Below, one piece after another: positions 16,368-24,429 of a stretch of 30,371 bases of DNA. This DNA comes from a virus. A program made the position numbers and the translations under genes. How positions within the stretch are numbered: the stretch's first letter is position 1; every line of letters starts with the position of its first letter. The notes beneath the pieces were generated by a model. It did no database searches, was not told where the DNA came from, and saw only the letters and a list, made by a program, of their open reading frames with translations. Location of the stretch: positions 1-30,371 of the IMG/VR virus record IMGVR_UViG_3300041585_000191. One strand, 5' to 3'.

Positions 16368-16934
16368 TCAGGCGAGGCTGGCGTTGCGGGCCGCCCGCGC
16401 GAAATAGGCATTGGCAGTGGATTGTTGCGCCGACCGGCCGGCGAGATCGGAGGCCGTGCCGAGATCGGCTGAGGCGGCTGATCCGGGCTGCGACGCCGCC
16501 GGCGCGAGGGCGGTGGCCTGGGCCAGGTCTTGCGCGACGTTGGCAGCCAAGGAGATCGGCAGCAGCAGCAGGCTTGCCGCTTCGTCACGCAGGATCGTGC
16601 AGGAGATGCGGTAGGGCAGCCAGTTCGGGCGGCAGTGATCGATGTCCAGCCGGGCGATGATGGCGGAGTAAAAGAAACTTTCCCAGGTGAGCGGCCAGAC
16701 GCTGCCGTCGGCGCGCATGAGGTCCAGCGCACGGGCGCGGAGGGTGGCATCCGGGCCGGAGAAGATGCCGGACCAGGTTATGTCGGCGTCGTCGCGACCC
16801 ATGGCGTCGATGATGCGAGCGCCGCCGGGGAGACGGTGGACGGTAAGTGACTGGGCGCCGCCCCAAATGATGCTTTCGGGGAGCTCGAAACCCTGAAACA
16901 GGATGGGACCGAGCAGGAGGTATGAGACGGGCAC
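16368..16934 (-). CDS. Tail/baseplate protein, GpU-like by position
   Basis: Protein of 188 residues of uncertain family. Residues 1-120 form a beta-rich domain (ILFQGFELPESIIWGGAQ, 'GGARIIDAMGRDDADITWSG', 'RALDLMRADG', then LPYRISCTI). It is followed by an alanine-rich low-complexity tail ending ARAARNASLA. The layout resembles GpU or the N-terminal domain of Mu gp43-type proteins between the tape measure and the hub. I chose GTG at 16934 with GGAGG six bases upstream; TTG at 16940 would be directly against that site. The stop of the preceding gene lies at 16937. Confidence 0.55.
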   Translation of the reverse strand: MPVSYLLLGPILFQGFELPESIIWGGAQSLTVHRLPGGARIIDAMGRDDADITWSGIFSGPDATLRARALDLMRADGSVWPLTWESFFYSAIIARLDIDHCRPNWLPYRISCTILRDEAASLLLLPISLAANVAQDLAQATALAPAASQPGSAASADLGTASDLAGRSAQQSTANAYFARAARNASLA

Positions 16935-16936
16935 GA

Positions 16937-17977
16937 TCAACCTCCGCCGTGTTGGGTGCCGGGCCAGGTGACGCCGAGGCGCGGGTCGAAGCCGGTGGTG
17001 CCGGATGGGGGGCGGCCGGCACTGCGGGAAAGGCTTGTAGAGATCCAGTGGCCGAGCCGAGTGCCGTCGAGGAAGACGTCTCCACCTGTCGGGCCTGTGG
17101 TGGATGATGAAGATTGCGGGGCGGCTGGTGGCAGGGCCACCGGGGGGGCGGCCTGGGATGGGGACGGCATCGGGGCGGCGATGGATTTTGCCGGTGCACT
17201 GGGGATGCGTGGCTGCTGTGTCACGTGCGGCCGTGCTGTCGGCGGAGGAGGGGTGGGCGCCGATTGTATCCCCCGGACAGGCTGCAAAGGGTTATGCAGC
17301 TCACCTGTCGCGGCATCGCGCGGTGTTGGTGCAGAGACGGATATCGACAGCGCCGCGGACGGCGTTTGCACAGTTTGTGCCGCTTCCTGCCGCCTGGGCG
17401 ATGCAGCGCTTGGGGTCAGTGGTGCGGCTGTTGGGGGTGCTGACACAGAGCTTGGCGAGAGAGGCAAAATCGCTGGCTGATCGGATCGTTGCGCCGGGTT
17501 CTCCGCCGTGACCATGACGCGCTCAGGTGACGCGATACGCAATTCGCGCGATGCTGCCTCAGACTTTGGTGTCAACAGTGGTGTGGTGTGCGGCATCGGG
17601 ATGGAGCGCGGGGCGGCCTCGGTTTGCACAGACGGTGTCTGAGCGCGATGCTGCGCAGGGGCAGTTTCAGACGTTCGTGTCGCAAGCGGGATCGGCTGTG
17701 GCGCATCGGTGATTTGGTGAGTGGCTTGGGGCACAGATGGCGGGGCAGGCGTCTCGGTTGCAGATTGGGGCTTTTGTTCCGGCGGGCGCGTTGGCTGGGC
17801 CTGGCCCAAGGCTGCGGCGGTGGTGCTGGATGCCACTGTCTGAAGTTGGCGAAGGTTTGCGGTGGATGCCGCAATGGCGCGGTCGAGCTTGGCCAGGTCG
17901 TCACGGATGGCAGCGACGCCGGCACTGACGCCGTTGTCCAGCGCCAGTCGGATGCCGATCACATAGGCGTCTTCCAT
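16937..17977 (-). CDS. Candidate tape measure protein, short and proline-rich
   Basis: Protein of 346 residues. The N-terminus (about 5-50) is a helix of the tape-measure kind (IRLALDNGVSAGVAAIRDDL, then AIAASTANLRQLQ). Residues about 60-290 are low-complexity Pro/Ala/Thr/Ser sequence. The C-terminus ends with 'GDVFLDGTRLGHWIS', 'SRSAGRPPSGTTGFDPRLG', a motif I associate with the C-termini of small tape-measure-like proteins of alphaproteobacterial phages. It lies where the tape measure belongs, after the chaperone and before the GpU/hub genes. It is far shorter than usual (often above 600 residues), and no membrane segment is visible. ATG at 17977 overlaps the upstream stop (TGATG). Confidence 0.5.
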   Translation of the reverse strand: MEDAYVIGIRLALDNGVSAGVAAIRDDLAKLDRAIAASTANLRQLQTVASSTTAAALGQAQPTRPPEQKPQSATETPAPPSVPQATHQITDAPQPIPLATRTSETAPAQHRAQTPSVQTEAAPRSIPMPHTTPLLTPKSEAASRELRIASPERVMVTAENPAQRSDQPAILPLSPSSVSAPPTAAPLTPSAASPRRQEAAQTVQTPSAALSISVSAPTPRDAATGELHNPLQPVRGIQSAPTPPPPTARPHVTQQPRIPSAPAKSIAAPMPSPSQAAPPVALPPAAPQSSSSTTGPTGGDVFLDGTRLGHWISTSLSRSAGRPPSGTTGFDPRLGVTWPGTQHGGG

Positions 17978-18336
17978 CAACGCGGCTCCAAAGCGCGTTC
18001 GACAACGTCTGCGATGTTGCGGACGATGGCAGGGCCGGACTGGATGGCGAGTGGGACGAAGGTGGGGCGTGGCGGCATTGCGGGCGTCCCATATTCCTGA
18101 TGGCGCGCGACGTCGGACGTGCTGCCAATGCAGGCCGTAGCCTGGTCGACCTCAAAGCCGATGCTGTCCTGGAGCGCACCGGTCTGACGCCATGGATGAT
18201 CGTGCGGGCCATCTGGTGGGGTGGCGAGTGCCTGGCGGATATCGTTCGCCAGGGTCTCTGCCGACAACGCAAGTGCATCGGCGGCGATACCGTCGAAATC
18301 CTGATCGAGGCGGGCAAAGAGGGCGTAGAGGTTCAC
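17977..18336 (-). CDS. HK97 gp10-like tail completion protein
   Basis: Protein of 119 residues resembling HK97 gp10-type minor tail proteins: a long N-terminal helix, 'RQTGALQDSIGFEV', 'CIGSTSDVARHQEYGTPAMPPRPTFVPLA' (the V-G-S...A-x-x-x-E-Y-G-T...R-P-F-x-P pattern), and a C-terminal helix. The start is GTG at 18336, overlapping the stop of the frameshifted chaperone extension (GTGA), and AAGG lies upstream. In most phages this gene is next to the head-tail connectors; here it sits between the chaperone and the tape measure. Confidence 0.7.
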   Translation of the reverse strand: MNLYALFARLDQDFDGIAADALALSAETLANDIRQALATPPDGPHDHPWRQTGALQDSIGFEVDQATACIGSTSDVARHQEYGTPAMPPRPTFVPLAIQSGPAIVRNIADVVERALEPR

Positions 18337-18844
18337 GGCCTTGCCTTCCAGCTATGGGTTTGGAAATCGAACTCGCCGCCGTCCAGACGGCCTATGGCGA
18401 CGATCCAGGCCAGTCGGTCTTCGGGGGGCAGCGAGAAGGCGACGTCAAACGGCACCCCGTTCCGGCACAGATAGAGACTGTCGACCAGATCGGGGTGCCG
18501 GCTCAGTTTCCCGCGTGGTGCGCCACGTCGATCGGGGCCTGTGGGGCAAGCGCCTCGGCGATGGCGGCGATGCCGGAATCGCCGAGCCTTGAGACGAGGC
18601 TTTCAATCTGGGCTTCGCTGGTGGGTGGCGGAATGGGAATGTCGTCGATGGCGGCAACGCTCGTGGCCAGGGTCGCCATGCCGAGCCAGAGGTGGTTCTG
18701 CGACAAAGTGGGGCCGGCGGCCTTGAACAGACGCAGCTTGTCGAGCGCGTTGAGGCTGCGAATGGTAAGTGTGCGGCCTTCGCTGTCCTGGACCTGTTGG
18801 GTGGACTGGACGGCAGCGAGGTGGCGGGCTGTGGGGGTTTCCAT
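18333..18844 (-). CDS. Tail assembly chaperone, -1 frameshift fusion product
   Basis: Translational fusion made when ribosomes slip back one base on GGGAAAC at 18512-18506 (minus strand), just before the stop of the shorter chaperone. The added 57 residues are encoded from 18506 down to the TGA at 18333 and have no start codon or ribosome site of their own. They read like the T half of G/GT chaperones: 'DLVDSLYLCRNGVPFDVA', 'LPPEDRLAWIVAIGRLDGG', 'FDFQTHSW'. The fusion product is about 170 residues. In lambda and many other phages both forms are needed to load tape measure and tube protein during tail assembly. The stop overlaps the GTG of the next gene. Confidence 0.85.
18503..18844 (-). CDS. 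Tail assembly chaperone, short form (G-like)
   Basis: Unshifted product of 113 residues: 'VQSTQQVQDSEGRTLTIRSL', a helical segment (LNALDKLRLFKAAGP), and 'IPIPPPTSEAQIESLVSRL', ending AHHAGN. The helical acidic make-up and location after the tube gene match phage G-type chaperones. I chose ATG at 18844 with AAAGG about eight bases upstream rather than GTG at 18853, which lies against that site. The C-terminus holds the slippery heptamer that gives the longer form. Confidence 0.82.
   Translation of the reverse strand: METPTARHLAAVQSTQQVQDSEGRTLTIRSLNALDKLRLFKAAGPTLSQNHLWLGMATLATSVAAIDDIPIPPPTSEAQIESLVSRLGDSGIAAIAEALAPQAPIDVAHHAGN
18506..18512 (-). other. Slippery heptamer GGGAAAC for -1 ribosomal frameshifting
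   Basis: On the minus strand the sequence reads GCG GGA AAC TGA in the chaperone frame, so the zero-frame phasing is G GGA AAC, a perfect X-XXY-YYZ slippery site followed at once by the stop codon. A -1 slip continues as CTG AGC CGG and stays open for 57 codons. The same kind of site (G GGA AAG) drives the lambda G/GT switch. Confidence 0.9.
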
Positions 18845-18876
18845 CGATGACACCTTTGGATTGGGGGCTGGTGGAT

Positions 18877-19305
18877 TCAGACGCGTTTACGGCGGGATGC
18901 GAAGAAGTCCAGCCGCTGCTTGACGCTCTGATCGCCGCGCCACAGGCCGGCCTGAGTAAGTTTGAAGACCACCTGGTCGTATTGGTAGGTGCTGGTGCTG
19001 CAGTCGACTTCGCTGACGTACTGATAGAGTGTGCCGGTTGGGACGGCGCTGCCGGAGACGTAGGCCTGTTCGATGCGAGCGATGAAGTCGTCGACGGCGG
19101 AGCTGCCGCGTTCGAGTTCGAAATGGCCGTCCCAGCCTTTGGGGAGTTCGGCCGCGAGTTGCGAGCCGTCGATGCGATCAACACGGATGGGAGCGGTGAG
19201 CTGGCGGCTTTCGAAGCCTGTGACATGGGTGAGGTCGAGGCGGCCGAACGGGCCCATGACGACGAGCTGGCAGTCGCGGCCGACGGAAAAGGCGGTGCTG
19301 GGCAT
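18877..19305 (-). CDS. Tail tube protein
   Basis: Small beta-rich protein of 142 residues directly after the sheath gene, in the place of the major tail tube (Mu gpM, P2 FII). Residues such as 'FGRLDLTHVTGFESRQLT' and 'GWDGHFELERGSSAVDDFI' and the C-terminal KLTQAGLWRGDQ strand fit the tube fold. AAGGAG lies eight bases upstream of the ATG. Length is normal for a tube protein. The tube is the inner conduit through which DNA passes. Confidence 0.85.
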   Translation of the reverse strand: MPSTAFSVGRDCQLVVMGPFGRLDLTHVTGFESRQLTAPIRVDRIDGSQLAAELPKGWDGHFELERGSSAVDDFIARIEQAYVSGSAVPTGTLYQYVSEVDCSTSTYQYDQVVFKLTQAGLWRGDQSVKQRLDFFASRRKRV

Positions 19306-19317
19306 GGGGTGGTCTCC

Positions 19318-20886
19318 TTATGCGGACAGCGCGCCGGGGGCGCCTGGGAGGGTTTGACGGCTGACCTGCACGGTCTGGCCGCCTTCCATGTTGACGATGA
19401 ACTTCTCGTTGATCGCCTGGTACTGGATCTGCGCGTCCGACTGGACATAGCCGAGGCCGGTACGAATAAGCGGATTGTTGCTTATGTCACACAGGACGTT
19501 GAAGGGCAGGGTTCCGTCCGTGCTGCCGAGCAGGCCTTGGCTGAGCATGCCCTGCAGGAAGCTCAGTTGCGTGGCGCGGATGCGGCGGAACAGCGCCTGG
19601 TTGATGACCTGGCCGACATATTGGCCCATGCCGGCTGCCAGGGTGGCGGCGATGAAGTTGGTGAGGCGGGTGTAGTTGTCGCCGTTGGTCGCCGCGTTCG
19701 AACTGGCGTTGTGGCCGCCGCGGACGCCCCAGAAGGCCCCGGCCGGTTGGGGGTTGGCGATGACGTCGATGCCGGCGCCGATGAGAATACCGAGTTCAGC
19801 AGCCGAGTATCCGGTGTTCTGGCTGCTGCCGGGCGTGCCGGATTTCTGGGTGCCGACCACACCGTAGAGCGGCTTGTTGAGGCTGGACTGTTCGGGCGAC
19901 AGGTTGGCCAGGCGGCCGGCTGCGAAGCCCTGGGGACTGACGAGGCGGAGGACTGCGTTGACCTGGTCGTTCCACCAGATCCAGTCACCAAACATCATTT
20001 TGGCAGCGTAGGTGTCCAGGCCCGCCGCCTGTTTGGTGGCGACGGCGTTGCTGATCGTGTCTGAGGTGGGGCCGGTGAGGATCATATAGACGCCTTCGGC
20101 CAGACCGAAGCCGGCCTGGGTGGTCCATTGCGAGCTGTCATCGGAGTCGGCCAGCACACCGATCGAGCAGCCCTGGCCACGCAGGGCATACATGCCGCGG
20201 CGGGGGATGGTATCGGCGCCGATGAGGCTGGCTGTGGTGACGGCGGCACCGTCAGACCCGGCAGTGCCGATTGCGAAGCTGGCGGAAAGCGGGGTTGGTG
20301 TGGCGGAGGTGCCACCGGCATTGGCCAGCACAATCTGGCTGGGGCCACGCTGGCTACCGTTTCCGGTGTTGATGGCAGCAGCAAGGTTGATCCAGAACTG
20401 CGTACCGCTGCCGGTGATGTTGTCGAACACCTCGGGCTGTAGGCCCGGCAATGCCACGGTAAAGCGGAAGCTTGCGGCTTTGCTGCCTGAAGCCAGCGTG
20501 ATGGCGATCTGATTGCCTGAACTGCCGGTGTAGAGGGCGGTGAGTGCGAAGGCGGTGCCTGGGAGCGTGAGGCTGGCTGCAGTGTCGGTGGTATCGGTTA
20601 CTCGGACACAGCGGAAGTTCGACGCACCCTGCTGGACGGCGGTGGCGACCGCGGTGCCGAGGTCGTATTTGCGCGGCATCACGGCGCCGAAGCTGCGGGC
20701 GTAGTCTGCCATATTGGATACGATGGTAGGCTGGCCGACCGGCCCCCAGCTTGCGGTGCCGACCATGCCCACGACGTTGGTGGGCACGCCGTTCAGGACG
20801 AGGTTCTGCGGCGGCACGATCTGGACGTAGAGATCGGGCACGACGAGGGCGGTGGTGTTGATATTGCCCTGTTGGACGATTGGCAT
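19318..20886 (-). CDS. Contractile tail sheath protein
   Basis: Sheath protein of 522 residues, Mu gpL/XkdK-like. It starts MPIVQQGNINTTALVVPDLY and contains 'TASWGPVGQPTIVSNMADY' typical of the N-terminal region, a variable outer domain (about 75-220), and the conserved C-terminal domain with 'NDQVNAVLRLVSPQGFAAGR', 'FWGVRGGHNAS' and 'NDYTRLTNFI'-like text (here DNYTRLTNFIAATL). GGAGG lies eight bases before the ATG. Its presence with tube, chaperone and baseplate genes shows a contractile tail. Confidence 0.93.
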   Translation of the reverse strand: MPIVQQGNINTTALVVPDLYVQIVPPQNLVLNGVPTNVVGMVGTASWGPVGQPTIVSNMADYARSFGAVMPRKYDLGTAVATAVQQGASNFRCVRVTDTTDTAASLTLPGTAFALTALYTGSSGNQIAITLASGSKAASFRFTVALPGLQPEVFDNITGSGTQFWINLAAAINTGNGSQRGPSQIVLANAGGTSATPTPLSASFAIGTAGSDGAAVTTASLIGADTIPRRGMYALRGQGCSIGVLADSDDSSQWTTQAGFGLAEGVYMILTGPTSDTISNAVATKQAAGLDTYAAKMMFGDWIWWNDQVNAVLRLVSPQGFAAGRLANLSPEQSSLNKPLYGVVGTQKSGTPGSSQNTGYSAAELGILIGAGIDVIANPQPAGAFWGVRGGHNASSNAATNGDNYTRLTNFIAATLAAGMGQYVGQVINQALFRRIRATQLSFLQGMLSQGLLGSTDGTLPFNVLCDISNNPLIRTGLGYVQSDAQIQYQAINEKFIVNMEGGQTVQVSRQTLPGAPGALSA

Positions 20887-20889
20887 GGA

Positions 20890-21063
20890 TCAGGCCTCCT
20901 TTTCTGGGGTGGCGTTTTTTGGAGTGGTGCTGGACGCCTGGACGGGCACCACATGGCCTGCATGGTCTGACGCCAGGATGGCTTCGATGATGGTGAGGTC
21001 TGAGACGATGGCGCCTTTGGCGTGGGGGCCGAATGCACGAGTGACCGCGAGATGGGTGTTCAT
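20890..21063 (-). CDS. Small protein before the sheath
   Basis: Protein of 57 residues between tail terminator and sheath (MNTHLAVTRAFGPHAKGAIV, then IEAILASDHAGHVVPV). I do not recognise the family. By position it matches the small gene that precedes the sheath in Mu-like phages (DUF2635-type), and the G-P-x-x-x-G-x-I-V / H-x-x-H-V-V-P-V layout is a plausible small beta-rich fold. ATG at 21063 has GAAGGA upstream; the frame extends a little to 21105 but without a better site. It ends three bases before the sheath start. Confidence 0.65.
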   Translation of the reverse strand: MNTHLAVTRAFGPHAKGAIVSDLTIIEAILASDHAGHVVPVQASSTTPKNATPEKEA

Positions 21064-21073
21064 GCTGCGTCCT

Positions 21074-21901
21074 TCAGCCGAGGAGGGATCTACCGGCTGA
21101 CGCATTCGGCAACAGCCTGGCGTCGCCGAAGATCAGGGCGGGTTGGGTGGTGGTGACGGTGGTGGCGTATTCGACGCTGAGCATCAGGTCTCGGCGGTAA
21201 AGACTGGCGTTCTGGCTTTGGTCGAACACCGTGGTGCCGGTCTGGTGCAGCCTGGCGGTGGTGGCGTCTGGCAACGTAAGGGATCTTTGCATGCTCAGTG
21301 CTCCGTCGACGAGGGCTGTGGCCTGATCACGCAGCGTGGGGGTTGGGCACCAGAAGGAAAGCCGAAAGCCTTGCACCTGCCTTCGGGTTTCGGTTTGAGT
21401 GGCCTGGTCGGCGACGATACGCGCAATGAGGCTTCGGCAGCCGGGGATGGTGAGGCTGGCGCCTTGGACCTGGACCGCGCGGCGGGTGCGGATATAGCTG
21501 GCGAGAATGCTGGCCACCAATTCCGGCGTGTCGCCTTTTGCGGTGCGGTGCACGAAGGCGCTGTTGTCGACGAGAACGCCGGCGATTTGGCCGGGTGCGG
21601 CCACGCCTGCAAATGTTGCCGTGCTGGCGGTGACGCTGGCTGTCATTGTGGGCAGGGCGACCGATCCTGTCTCGGGCGGATCGAGATAGCGGGTGGTGAT
21701 GCGGGTGTGGCCCGGATCAGGAAAGATCGTGATGGTGACGATACCGGATGCAAGATCGGCGTTCAGGGCGGATTGGTTGGGCCAGCCGCGATAGATCCGC
21801 ACGACGGTGCCGGTGATTGACAAGGCATCGCTGCCGTTTGGGTAGGCTGTTGCCGTTATCAGGCTGGCGAGGCTGGTCTCGACGTCGGAAAGGTCGGCCA
21901 T
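21074..21901 (-). CDS. Tail terminator/completion protein
   Basis: Protein of 275 residues starting MADLSDVETSLASLITATAYP, an N-terminal helix and beta strand pattern common to tail terminator or completion proteins. The rest is beta-rich with a long C-terminal domain ('LMLSVEYATTVTTTQPALIF'). It lies between head-completion genes and the tail tube/sheath, in the Mu gp37-like position. It is longer than most terminators, so an added C-terminal domain is possible. AGGAGG lies six bases before the ATG. Function is inferred from order. Confidence 0.6.
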   Translation of the reverse strand: MADLSDVETSLASLITATAYPNGSDALSITGTVVRIYRGWPNQSALNADLASGIVTITIFPDPGHTRITTRYLDPPETGSVALPTMTASVTASTATFAGVAAPGQIAGVLVDNSAFVHRTAKGDTPELVASILASYIRTRRAVQVQGASLTIPGCRSLIARIVADQATQTETRRQVQGFRLSFWCPTPTLRDQATALVDGALSMQRSLTLPDATTARLHQTGTTVFDQSQNASLYRRDLMLSVEYATTVTTTQPALIFGDARLLPNASAGRSLLG

Positions 21902-21916
21902 GGGGTGCCTCCTATT

Positions 21917-22567
21917 TTAGGTGCTTGCCTGGCGGACGATGAGCGTGGTGCCGAGGTCGGATGTCTCCGCGCTGGCGATGATGCCGATGCGGCCTTGGTC
22001 GTCGCTAAGCCGGTCGGTGGTGCGCAGTTGGAGTTTGAGGCTCGTGGGGAGCTGGATCTGCCAGGTTCCGGTGGCGAGCTCGGCCGCGAGGCCTGCTTGG
22101 CCGGTGCCTTGTGTGGCGAGTGACGTGATCGCGCTGGGCCAGCCTTCGGCGATGGTGGTCTGCGTGGCGGCGATGGCGCCGCCATACAGGTTGAGACCGG
22201 CGACGTTGGCGGTGCTGGGGCGGGTGATGGTGATGATCCGCAGAGCGTGGACGCAAAGGACCGGCAGGAGTGGCTGTTGGGCTGCAATGTAGAACACAGC
22301 GCCATCTCTGGCGCGGCGCAGGATGTCGCCGGGGCGCGTGTAGGCAGCATCGAACAGGCCCTCCCACACCAGCTGGTTCTGTTGGACAGGGCGGCGAAGG
22401 CCACCGCCGATGGGAAGGAAGGCGGCGTGCAGACGCAGGATGCGGTTGGTGGCGGCGAGCGGATGCATCGGGTCGAGTGGGCGGAAGAGATCGCAGGTTT
22501 CGCCGGCGATAGCGGCGCTGCGACCGGCGGCGCGGTGCAGGCGGTCCTGCAATTGGGCTGCATTCAT
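21917..22567 (-). CDS. Head-tail joining protein, stopper-like
   Basis: Protein of 216 residues with a helical N-terminus (MNAAQLQDRLHRAAGRSA) and a beta-rich remainder including 'RPGDILRRARDGAVFYIA' and 'ALRIITITRPS'. The 'GD-L-...VFYIA..QPL.P' text resembles small head-completion or stopper proteins that are rich in strands. It lies between adaptor-like and terminator-like genes. I chose ATG at 22567, overlapping the preceding stop as TGATG; an open stretch to 22903 is the shadow of the adaptor gene. Assignment is moderate. Confidence 0.5.
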   Translation of the reverse strand: MNAAQLQDRLHRAAGRSAAIAGETCDLFRPLDPMHPLAATNRILRLHAAFLPIGGGLRRPVQQNQLVWEGLFDAAYTRPGDILRRARDGAVFYIAAQQPLLPVLCVHALRIITITRPSTANVAGLNLYGGAIAATQTTIAEGWPSAITSLATQGTGQAGLAAELATGTWQIQLPTSLKLQLRTTDRLSDDQGRIGIIASAETSDLGTTLIVRQAST

Positions 22568-22944
22568 CAGACAACCAGCCTGGTGCCAATGTCGCCCAGC
22601 GATGGCCCAGGAGGCACGCCGAGGAAGCCACAAAGACGACGTCGCCAGTCGTCGAAAAGCCTTGTGCGTTCGGCGACTTCTCGCGCGTTGCGGGTCCATG
22701 CTGCGGCACTGTCGGTGTCTAGCGTGGCCGAGGCGTCGGTGACGGCATGTTCCAGGGTGGCGAGGGTTTGGATGTAGGTGCGGGCGACGGATTCTTCGGC
22801 GCCGGAGAGACGCTGGAGGCGGTATTCGAGCATTCCGTAGGCCTGATAGAAGCGCCAGTTGCTGAAGCCGCCATTGCCGATGCCATAGGCGGGGTAGCCG
22901 CAATGGCGGCGCAGATCGGTCAATTCGCTTTCGCTGAACGGCAT
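22567..22944 (-). CDS. Head-tail adaptor-like protein
   Basis: Mostly helical protein of 125 residues: 'FSESELTDLRRHCGYPAYG', 'MLEYRLQRLSGAEESVARTY', then a C-terminal 'FDDWRRRLCGFLGVPPGP'. Proteins of this size and helical content directly after the capsid gene usually act as the adaptor ring below the portal. The gene ends with TGA overlapping the next ATG. GGGAAG precedes its start. No specific family is recognised. Confidence 0.55.
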   Translation of the reverse strand: MPFSESELTDLRRHCGYPAYGIGNGGFSNWRFYQAYGMLEYRLQRLSGAEESVARTYIQTLATLEHAVTDASATLDTDSAAAWTRNAREVAERTRLFDDWRRRLCGFLGVPPGPSLGDIGTRLVV

Positions 22945-23005
22945 GTCGCTTCCCCCGGGTTTGGTCCCCCGTCCGAATGGGCGGGGAGTGGCAGAATGGA
23001 GGCGG

Positions 23006-24328
23006 TTAGCCGATATGCTCGATCATGACGGCGCGCTTGTAGGCGGCGTTGGTGGCGGTGGGCACGGTGGTGGGGTTGGTTGTGGTATCTGACGGGGCGC
23101 AGAAGCCGCCGATCCAGTACCAGCTTTGCGCGATGATCTGCTGCAGGCGGTCGATCGGCTCGCGGGTGACCATGGCGATGCCGTCGACCATCGAGATCAG
23201 GCTGTCGTCGGGCGCCACGTCGGCCGCAGCCATGCCGGCGAAATCGCCTTCGATAAGGGCGCCTTGCCCCACGATGATCGGGCGGCGGATGACGGCGCCA
23301 GAGAGCGTTGGGTGGGATTGGACGTAGGCCTCGGTTGTGGGGATGAAGCGCAGCCCGAGGAAATCGTTGATCATACCGCGCTGGAAGACCTGGTTGGCCG
23401 AGGTAGCACCCTGGAAGAGCTGGCGGAAATCGTTGTCGGCAAAGAGCTGCCGCGCGCTGACAGGGTCGAGATAGCAGTTATAGACGCCATCGATTTCCGG
23501 GACTGCATTCAGGCGGAGTTGGGTGACGGCGTTGAGCAGGGCGCTCATGGTCAGTGTGTCAGCCGAGGTGAGGGCGGTTGAGGTCAGGCGGCTGTTCGGC
23601 CGCATGATCGAGCTGGCGGTGGACGCTATGACGGCGTTGCCCATGGTGCCGTCGGCGACGGTGACCGAGCCGCTGAAGGTGAGCACGCCGGATATGCCGG
23701 AAGGTGCTACGGAAATGTTGGAGGTGTCTGCCGCGGCGCCGACGAGGGTGTAGGAGTTGGCGCCTACATTGACCGTGAGGCTGGCGGACCCGCCGACCGG
23801 CGTCTGAACGCCGTTCACGAAGACCGTCTGGAAGCCGCGGATGTCGTCGACCGTGACGTTGACGCCGGCGCTGCCGAGCGTGGTGCGGACCCGGGTGTTG
23901 CCCCCGAAATATGGGCTGAACAGGGCGTTGCGGGCCAGTTCGTCGAGCGAGCGGGCGGCCTGCTCGCCGTTGATGGCGGCGTTGAGAAGAAACTGGCTGG
24001 CGATACCGACACGCGAGGTGACCATGTTAAGGTCGGTGGTGGCGGCGTAGTGGTTCAGGGTGATGGTGAACTGCTCGACGCCGTAGCTGCCTGGCGTGAG
24101 GCCGTTGTCCAGGTTGGTGTTGGTGGAGGGCACCGACGGGGTGGTCACCGAAGGTTTCAGGCCGGCGCGGGTTTTGGTGAGGGTTTCACCGATGCCGACG
24201 GCGAAATCCTGGCGGTCGGCGCACATGCGATAGCCTAGGCGGCTGTGGAGGGCTGCTTCGAACTCGCGTTCGAGGAAGCCCTGCTGGATGATCGGCTGCA
24301 GGGCGGCCGGGAAGTTCTGAATGCCCAT
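23006..24328 (-). CDS. Major capsid protein
   Basis: Predicted major capsid protein of 440 residues. The N-terminal arm (MGIQNFPAALQPIIQQGFLE) and 'RLGYRMCADRQDF' precede a helix-rich P-domain-like part. The C-terminal third holds 'YLDPVSARQLFADNDFRQL', 'GMINDFLGLRFIPTTEAY' and 'RPIIVGQGALIEGDF', the usual text of HK97-fold proteins of the N4-gp56/P22-coat-like sort. Residues about 166-248 form a beta-rich insertion with many Val/Thr/Gly, likely a surface domain. GAGGAA lies nine bases before the ATG. Its position after portal and scaffold supports it. Confidence 0.85.
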   Translation of the reverse strand: MGIQNFPAALQPIIQQGFLEREFEAALHSRLGYRMCADRQDFAVGIGETLTKTRAGLKPSVTTPSVPSTNTNLDNGLTPGSYGVEQFTITLNHYAATTDLNMVTSRVGIASQFLLNAAINGEQAARSLDELARNALFSPYFGGNTRVRTTLGSAGVNVTVDDIRGFQTVFVNGVQTPVGGSASLTVNVGANSYTLVGAAADTSNISVAPSGISGVLTFSGSVTVADGTMGNAVIASTASSIMRPNSRLTSTALTSADTLTMSALLNAVTQLRLNAVPEIDGVYNCYLDPVSARQLFADNDFRQLFQGATSANQVFQRGMINDFLGLRFIPTTEAYVQSHPTLSGAVIRRPIIVGQGALIEGDFAGMAAADVAPDDSLISMVDGIAMVTREPIDRLQQIIAQSWYWIGGFCAPSDTTTNPTTVPTATNAAYKRAVMIEHIG

Positions 24329-24429
24329 CTGGAAATTTCCTCATGAAGGTTTGCGCATGCGCCGGGGCTTCCGGGCATGAAAATGTTTGCGTTCGCGAAG
24401 TTCGAAAGGCGTAGTCAGCCAGGGAGGCC

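Noticed and set aside
24353-24362. GCGCATGCGC palindrome between scaffold-like and capsid genes
   Set aside because: Short self-complementary GC-rich words are common at this base composition, and no T-run or paired copy supports a terminator or operator.
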